From the NCBI GenBank assembly GCA_010015805.1, contig ML978128.1, positions 496,001 to 560,000 of the forward strand: DNA of 64,000 nucleotides. The letters run 5' to 3'. Position 1 is the first letter of the stretch; the number at the start of each line of letters is the position of its first letter. Origin of the DNA: Rhizodiscina lignyota. Lineage: Eukaryota > Ascomycota > Dothideomycetes > Aulographales > Rhizodiscinaceae. Below are positions 57,501 through 64,000 of this stretch, piece by piece. Position numbers and translations under genes: made by a program. The notes under the pieces are model-generated. The model had not been told where the DNA came from, searched no databases, and saw only the letters and a program-made list of their open reading frames with translations.

Positions 57501-60189
57501 AAGATACCTGCCGATCAGAAAGCTGGTCTGCTCGGCGAGATTGCAGCCAAGGTCAGGCGGTACGACAGCGACGAAGAGGATGTGGAAGGCGACGGCGTTA
57601 CTACCGGCCCAACGCATCCAAGCATTGAGTCTGACTCGCCGAAGACACCAGCTGATGAGAAGTTCGAAGCTGCACAAGGGCAGCCGAAGTTACCTGGCTT
57701 TGCGAATGGAGCGCCTCCTCCCCCACCACCTCCTCCTCCTCCCGGACAACAAGGCTTCGATGGTGCTGCCCCGCCTCCGCCACCACCATTACCCGGCTTC
57801 AAAACTGGTGCTCCGCCGCCGCCTCCACCACCACCGCTACCTGGCTTCAAGCCTGGCAGCGGACCTCCTCCACCTCCGCCTCCCATGGCTCCACCATTAC
57901 CAGGGGGAAAGAAAGGTGGTTTCCTTGCATCACCCACCGACTTCCCAACTCCTCCATCTATGCACTTGCCTGTTGCTAGGCCGAACAAGAAACTCAAGGC
58001 ACTCCATTGGGAGAAGGTTGACACGCCACATGTCACAATGTGGGCTGCGCACACGCCGACATTGGAAGACAAGGAAGAGAAATACTCGGAACTGAAGAGA
58101 AAGGGTGTGTTGGATGAAGTTGAGAAACTTTTCATGGCGAAAGAGATCAAGGCTCTCGGCGCTGGAGGCAGGAAGGGCGTCAAAGAGAAGAAGCAGATCA
58201 TCAGCAGCGACCTGCGCAAAGCGTACCACATCGCCTTTTCCAAGTTCTCGCAGACATCGTCGGATGAGATTGTGAGGAAGATTATTCACTGCGATACTAG
58301 CATCCTGAGCAACGATGTTGTTCTGGACTTCCTTCAGAAGGACGACCTTGTCAACATCCCGGACAACACGGCGAAACTCATGGCACCGTATTCTATCGAC
58401 TGGGAAGGCGCAGACGCACGCACCTCAGCTCGCGAGCAAGATCCAGAGGAACTCACCAGAGAAGATCAAATCTTCCTCTACACCGCCTTCGAACTCCGCC
58501 ACTACTGGAAGTCGCGTATGCGCGCTCTCAGCCTCACACACACCTACGAAGCCGAGTATGACGAGATCAGCTCTAAGCTCAAGGAAGTTGTCCGCGTGTC
58601 CGAATCCCTCCGCGACTCAGTCAACCTCATGAACGTCCTCGGCCTCATCCTCGATATCGGCAACTACATGAACGACTCGAACAAGCAGGCCACCGGCTTC
58701 AAGCTCAGCTCGCTCGCCCGCCTGGGCATGGTCAAGGACGACAAGAACGAGTCGACGTTCGCCGACCTCGTCGAGCGCATCGTGCGCAACCAGTACGGCG
58801 AGTGGGAGTCGTTCGTCGAGGAGATTGGCGGCGTCGTCGCGGCGCAGAAGCTCAATGTCGAGCAGCTCACGCTCGACGCGAAGAAGTACATCGATAACAT
58901 CCGCAACGTGCAGCAGAGCCTTGACGCGGGTAACCTGAGCGACCCGAAGAAGTTCCATCCGGAGGATCGGGTGAGTGTTATTGTGCAGAGGAGCATGAAG
59001 GACGCGAGGTGGAAGGCGGAGCAGATGAAGCTGTATCTGGATGAGATGGTCAAGTCGTATGACGATATCATGGTGTTCTACGGTGAGGATCCGCAGGATG
59101 AGATGAGTAGGAGGGAGTTCTTTGCTAAGTTGGCGATGTTTGTTACCGAGTGGAAGGTATGTTATCCCCATTTCGCGTTGATGAAAGGCCTAGTATCTCT
59201 CGAGAGGGAATTGCTTGCGAGATACTGGCTCTTTCATACTTGTACAGAAAGAATTGTGAAACTTACTGTGACTACAGAAATCAAGAGAAAAGAACGTAAC
59301 AATGGAAGACCTCAGACGCCGCAACCAGGCCTCCATGGCCCGCAAAGCTGCGCTTACAGCTGGTTCCGCTGCACTTACGAATGGTACGGATACCCCACCG
59401 AGCCCAGGCGCGACACAAACTGGTGCTATGGACACGTTACTCGCGAAGCTGCGTGCTGCGGCGCCTGAAGCAAAAGATCAACGTGATAGAAGGAGACGAG
59501 CAAGACTCAAGGATCGTCACGCCGTCAGAGTGGCGAGTGGGCAGAAGATACCGGACATCAGTATCAAGGGAGAAGAGAACATCGAGGCTTCGCTTTTGAG
59601 TCCGAATAGCGAGGCCGGAGGAAGTGAAAGCGGCACCACGAGTGGAATAGTTAGCCCATCGCTTAATGGCGATGGAGAGGGAAGCGTGGATGGTGAGGGA
59701 GCCGTCGATGCCGATGTCGCTGATCGGGCAGCGAGCCTGCTACAAGGGCTCAGGAGCGGCGAGGTTAGCGAGACACCAGAGGATGTCCTACGCGTGAGAA
59801 GAAGGAGAGAAAGTGCAGATGAAGAAAGAGCGAGAAGAAGGAGGAGAAGACAGCAAGGCGCGAGCGATCAAAGTGTCGGGTCGTCCACATCGGCAGCTGG
59901 GCTGATGAGTCCTACGGCAATACAAGAAGAAGCGGAAGCGGAGGACGCGAGCACGGCAGACGGGGAGGGTGATGCGACTATCCTCGCAGATGAAGCGAGG
60001 CCACCACCAGTAGACGTGGAGATGTCCCCGCCGCCATCGCAACACGGCGAAATGCCGCTCACACCGGTCACGATCGTCAGCCCACCGAGTCCAGCGGGAA
60101 GCTCACGGATAGGTGACGCGGATGACGTCAAAGACGCGGAAGGGTTAGGCCTAGCGTCACCACCGAAATCGACGGCCAAAGAAGGGTAA
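54555..60189 (+). CDS. sepA: Formin, SepA/Bni1/For3 type
   Basis: There are two exons, 54555-59156 and 59278-60189, with a 121-nt intron (GTATGT..CTACAG, phase 0), giving 1837 residues. The N-terminal 300 residues are disordered. The GTPase-binding/FH3 region starts near residue 300 (DDRIVEREFLTLMQKRGWEK) and runs to about 730. A coiled coil lies at about 755-860. FH1 (about 1050-1120, 57705-57915) has four polyproline blocks with PLPGFK spacers that bind profilin. FH2 (about 1140-1530) begins LKALHWEKVD and includes LILDIGNYMNDSNKQATGFK. A DAD motif follows at about 1585 (MDTLLAKLRAAAPEAKDQRD then RRRRARLKDRH), which would fold back on the N-terminus. It nucleates unbranched actin at hyphal tips and septa downstream of Rho GTPases. 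The C-terminal 200 residues are acidic and disordered. Confidence 0.93.
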
Positions 60190-60964
60190 TGGGGTGTGGT
60201 GGAATGTAATATTATGTTATGCGTATGCCGAGCTTCTTATTCACCTTGTAATCTTCAGCCTGAGCGATTTCTCTCTTTCTCTTCGTCGAGCGGTGGCTGT
60301 CTCAGGAGACCATTTTCATTTTCTCACCGGGCTCTGGCTGTCTGATGAGACCTTTCAAGATCGTCGAAGAACGCATTTGGATTTCAGCATCGGAGTGGAC
60401 GGTGTCCTGATACCTTTATTCTTGGGTGGATAGCCCTGTTCATGGCGCTAGTCTGCTGGCGCAGGCTTGGGAAGGCGATGTGTTTGGTATAGCTTTTCAC
60501 ATTCAATATCCCGTCGTCTGGCGAGTGACCCTCGTTGACGACGACTTCGAAGCCGAATCTCTTTTCTCGCAGAGTGAAATGGAAGCACCATTTTTCTCAG
60601 CTTCATGCTCCGCCCTTCTCTGTCGCTGCAATAGTTCATGGCCCGAAGGAGCCACAAATCAACTCGATCTTCTCATGTGAACCTATTCCCACTGGCAACT
60701 CCGCTACTTAAGCACTTTCTTCTGCCTGTTACCTTTCTCTCCTCTACATCTCACTCTGCCCATAGTGGAAGATATCTATTCACAATCAGAGCCCTTCCAC
60801 AGAGCGGCCCAGCTATTTAACGCTGCTTCTTGCCCCAATCTTCCCTCCTTCAACCATCTCACTCCGGGGCTTCACTTCATCGGCCACCTCTGCTTATCTC
60901 GTCCCAAGGTAATTGGCTTCCATTTCACTCACTCTGCCTACTCAGGGCCCTAGTCATCTTCAAG
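60190..60964. other. Intergenic
   Basis: This is 775 bp between tandem genes. It holds the 3' end of the formin transcript and the promoter of the repeat protein, including a CT-rich run at 60715-60760. No gene is seen. Confidence 0.5.
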
Positions 60965-62705
60965 ATGAAGCAAGCAGGTGGAATCGAGGCGTATATCATG
61001 GCTCTTCCCAGCAAAAAAGCTTGCATCGAATATGCCTCACTTGATCCCGACATGCGTGCTGCCGAGCTCATTCAACGCAATAACGAGGTCTTTATCGAAG
61101 CTACCCCAGGAACGAGCTATTCACTTTGGATAAGGATCACTCCGGACTTTCCGACCTACTTCTATGGCTGCCTGATGATCGTCGCGCAATTCGACAAGCA
61201 TACTCCCATCAAGAGGGTCATTGACCTGGATAGAATACGGGAAAAGAAAGGAAAAGATTGTCGTATCCCAGTGAAGACTGATCACATTACACACGAGGTG
61301 AATGGAGCGTTTGTGACGGAGGATCTCGTCTTTGGAGACGTCCCTACTGGTAAGTCTTACCATTGAGTGTAACGAAGATGCGTGCTGACCGTTATATTAG
61401 ACGGAGATATATGGTCGCACGGAGGCAACGTTGAGATGGAAGTTAAAGACGTGACAGCAATCGGTCGGATCAGAGTCGAAGCTCGACGTGTAAAGCTGAT
61501 TTTCAACGAGGGATCTGATAAGCCCCAGGTTGTCCCCAAGCCTGGGATGCAGGGGCAACCGTACATCTTTACCTTCTGGTACCGAACATCCAGTAAGTTG
61601 ATCCCATACCATATCCGGCCACGTGCTAATTACATATTCTGCAGTGGCTCTTCGGCAATTGGGTGTCATTCCTCTCACGCCCGCCATCAGCGCGCCGGAA
61701 AGCGGAAACGGAGTTGCCTCTAATGCGGCATCGGTCAAGAGCGAGGCCAATAGTCAAAATAACAACGCATCTACTGTTCTCCCGACGACCGAGACCAACG
61801 ACAACGACGATCGATCAGCTCCCAGTGTTGGGAATACTCCAGTTCCCGCGGACGTGCCCCTCGAGAGGGATCAGACTCAGCCTTTGCAACTCTCTGCTGC
61901 TGCTGACGTGCCTGTCGAGAGACGACAAGTCCCGCCTTTGCAAGACTCTACTCGCGCCGATACACCCGTACAGAGAAGTCAGGCTCTGACGCTGCCTGGC
62001 TCTGCTTCCGCTGACGTGCCTGTCGAGAGACGACAAGCTCCGCCTTTGCTGGATTCTGTTCCCGCCAATGTGCCCGATGAAAGGGGCCAGGCTCCGACAC
62101 TGCAGGACTCTCTTCCCGCCGTTGTGCCTGCGGAGAGAAGCCAAGCACTGACACCCTCGCACTCTGTTCCTGCCGATGTACCTGTGGAGAGGAGTCAAGT
62201 TTTGACCGTGCCAACCGCTGGTTCTAGTCACAATCAACCAGATCCAGAAGCCGACACCCGCGTCTCGCGAAAGAGGCCCAGGCCCAGCGACACCAATACA
62301 AATACTGGTCCAGAACCACGCAGACAGCGCCGAGCAGTTGAACACAACGTTGAAGTTAACAAGCCGCAGAATAACAACCGTCAAGTTATTGCAACTCCTG
62401 GCACTCGCGAGAATGGTGCGCGAGCAACATCCACCCCAACTGTTGGAGGCAGCAACTTCGAAATCGAAGACGAGGAAGACCTACACAGGGCACTGCGCCT
62501 GAAGACGCTGGATCAAGACAAGATCATACTGGAGCAGCAGAAAGGCAGACGTGCGCAGATAATCGAGGAGATTGGCCAGACGAACGATACGCTCCAGCAG
62601 CGGAGAATCGACATCGAGAAGGAGAAAGTGAAGATCTACCAGTTGTTCAAAGCGAAGCAAAAGGCGAAGCGTGCTGCCAATGCGCAGGCTTTGGTGTTTG
62701 CATAA
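60965..62705 (+). CDS. Hypothetical protein with seven 18-residue repeats and C-terminal coiled coil
   Basis: There are three exons, 60965-61349, 61401-61592 and 61645-62705, with introns of 51 nt and 52 nt, giving 545 residues. The ATG at 60965 reads MKQAGGIEAYIMALPSKK. The first 220 residues form an ordered domain (VFIEATPGTSYSLWIRITPD, then GAFVTEDLVFGDVPTDGDIW, YIFTFWYRTSMALRQLGVIP) that I do not recognise. It recalls DUF7918-type capsid-like beta sandwiches of fungi, a guess from the VFIEATPGTSYSLWI and IFTFWYRT strands. Then come seven tandem repeats (ADVPVERRQAPPLLDSVP, 61848-62225), a basic patch (RKRPRPSD) and a C-terminal coiled coil (EEDLHRALRLKTLDQDKIIL .. RRIDIEKEKVKIYQLFKAKQ). 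Role unknown. Confidence 0.7.
61848..62225 (+). repeat. Seven 54-bp coding repeats (ADVPVERxQxxxLxxSxP)
   Basis: The period is exactly 54 bp, with unit starts at 61848, 61902, 61956, 62010, 62064, 62118 and 62172. Units 2 and 4 are nearly identical in DNA (GACGTGCCTGTCGAGAGACG in both). The last unit has lost the terminal residues of the pattern. In-frame length change by 18 residues would be possible by unit gain or loss. Confidence 0.9.
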
Positions 62706-64000
62706 ACGACCCTCCCTTTTTGGCAGAAAGGACAATACTTTCCGAAAGTCGACCAGATTGTTTTGGAGCAGTTGACGGGATTTAGGCGATGGACTGACAA
62801 CTTGCGGTTGAAACACAGATACTACCACAAGAAGGACGAAGAAATGTGCTTCCGGGCAATTGGGTGAATGGTTTTGGAGCAGCTTGCTGCCCTCGGGGAG
62901 TAAACTGGACGACTTAGTGGATATGGCCAATTGCTTGGGTTTCACCTAAACAAGAAATGCAAGTATTTAGATGTGGGGTAGGAACTGACTCAAATGGATC
63001 TTTTGCTGGTTGGCTAATAGTACTTCCCATAGAGAGGCTTTCTTCACTCATGCTTGCATATATTTGGTCAGGTACAAGGCATCTGGAAAATGTATCAAAT
63101 ATACTCAGGCAGTTGGTACAAAAGGGCTTGAGAATGTTGACTTTATTCAAATTTGCGTTCTCAAATGTGCTGTGACAATAGCTAACCCAAATTGCACTGT
63201 GTTGCCAAGCTTCAGTTCGCTATTAGCAGAAGCGTCAAACATCAATTCGCGTGTGTTTACCGAGCTTCAATTCACTGGAGCCAGAAAAATCAAATACCGC
63301 TTGCTGCATGTTTGCTGAGCTGCGATTCGCTCAAGCTAGAATCCTCAACGCTTATTGTCTGCGTGCGTATCAAGCGTCAACTAGCTGATGTCGGGCGAAT
63401 TGAACAGTAACTCTCATATATTTACAGAGCGTCGATATATCTGTTTCCGGGGTCCGCTCAGACGACACCAGGAGACTTAGCGAGATATCACTATTTCCAG
63501 ATCGAGTTAGCAATGATGTTTTCACAGTATACAATCAAACACCTTCTTATCACTATCTCCTAAAGACAGCCTGGGTATTCCGATCTCCAGCTATGTTTAC
63601 AGCTTCAATCCGTCTACGCCAGACGCGTTAAGCACGCGTTTTCACGTGTTGCTCGAGCAATGATGTAAACAAACCTAGAGTTCGCTCATGTGCCTTGAGA
63701 CGACTTGGGAATTTATCACATGACGTAAATGGCACACTGTTCGTGAGAAAGACGCGGTAAAATTGAAACTTTTATTGGTACAGGTCATGCTATGCTTGAT
63801 CAATGGGTATCAAACCCCGAAACGCCGTCAAAAACCCACCCCCACCCCACCCAGGACCGGCCACCCCATCCGTCATCCAGACATTTTGATTGCTCGTGCA
63901 ATCACTTCGCCGCCGAGAGCTCATTTGTCGGTCGCATTAGAATCTGTATCTAAGAGAGCCTATAAGATGGTTATCCAGTTCCAACAGCGTTGTCAGGGTC
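62706..64000. other. Non-coding right edge with 55-bp repeat array
   Basis: No gene is seen to the right end of the window. It contains the 55-bp array (annotated separately) and a C-rich stretch near 63830-63870 (ACCCACCCCCACCCCACCC). The next gene, if any, starts outside. Confidence 0.5.
63151..63480 (-). repeat. Tandem 55-bp satellite monomers, inverted relative to the 45.6-kb array
   Basis: Units of exactly 55 bp start at 63206 (CAAGCTTCAGTTCGCT), 63261 (CGAGCTTCAATTCACT), 63316 (TGAGCTGCGATTCGCT), 63371 (CAAGCGTCAACTAGCT) and 63426 (AGAGCGTCGATATATC); a more diverged one precedes at 63151. The reverse complement of one half of the 110-bp unit at 45.7-45.8 kb begins TGAGCTTCCATTCAATC and matches the 63316 unit at about 31 of 55 positions without gaps by hand count, including CTCAAC at the same offset. 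Confidence 0.75.

Noticed and set aside
57515-58243. Gly-rich minus frame over the formin FH1 region
   Set aside because: It is the reverse reading of the polyproline FH1 repeats.
54555-60189. A biosynthetic gene cluster around the formin or elsewhere
   Set aside because: No polyketide synthase, NRPS, terpene cyclase, P450 or transporter was found anywhere in the window.

Overview
The window looks like nuclear DNA from a filamentous ascomycete (Pezizomycotina), most likely a dothideomycete. The evidence is compact genes, one to five exons each, with introns mostly of 49 to 121 nt carrying GT..AG ends and CTAAC-like branch sites. The gene complement is also typically fungal: a Byr4/Bfa1-type protein, a KdmA/Rph1-type JmjC demethylase, a SepA/Bni1-type formin, Ish1/Msc1 stress repeats, a mitochondrial Etr1-type reductase and NAD formate dehydrogenase. 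The class assignment is inference; no rRNA or other phylogenetic marker is present.

Layout. 0-4 kb: an F-box-like protein and a lysine-rich hypothetical protein, then a repeat-bearing gap. 4.9-15 kb: a cell-cycle and DNA-maintenance stretch with a putative Ell-binding-like protein, ORC5, an XRCC4/Lif1-like end-joining factor and Byr4; the last two are divergent, and ORC5 and XRCC4 converge with 59 bp between stops. 15.9-24.7 kb: a small conserved protein, a ketopantoate-reductase-family enzyme, a probably peroxisomal enoyl-CoA isomerase and the five-exon histone demethylase. 25-29.5 kb: a gene-poor, AT-richer accessory stretch with a secreted Thr/Ser-rich protein of uncertain start and eroded remnants, including a HET-domain fossil. 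29.5-41 kb: a small mitochondrial protein, a flavin-reductase-like protein, an Ish1-repeat protein, enoyl reductase, a Ser-rich hypothetical and phosphofructokinase. 42.4-46.8 kb: a head-to-head pair of related orphan sequences, a 120-nt pure G/T tract and a composite satellite. 46.9-62.7 kb: a DHH-family phosphoesterase, formate dehydrogenase, a small membrane protein, a formin and a hypothetical protein with seven 18-residue repeats. 62.7-64 kb is non-coding with a second satellite array.

How the genes relate. There is no obvious biosynthetic cluster. Most genes are housekeeping and act separately: replication and repair (ORC5, XRCC4-like, DHH protein), mitosis, septation and polarity (Byr4, formin), chromatin (KdmA), and central or mitochondrial metabolism (PFK, Etr1, FDH, Eci1-like, KPR).

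The most unusual observation is a satellite family with a 55-bp basic period. At 45.6-46.2 kb it forms exact 110-bp tandem units whose two halves are themselves related at an offset of 55 bp. Next to it are about 165-bp (3 x 55) units. A 55-bp array in the opposite orientation, with visible sequence similarity, lies at 63.15-63.48 kb. All coordinates and splice junctions were worked out by eye from the sequence. No database search was possible.
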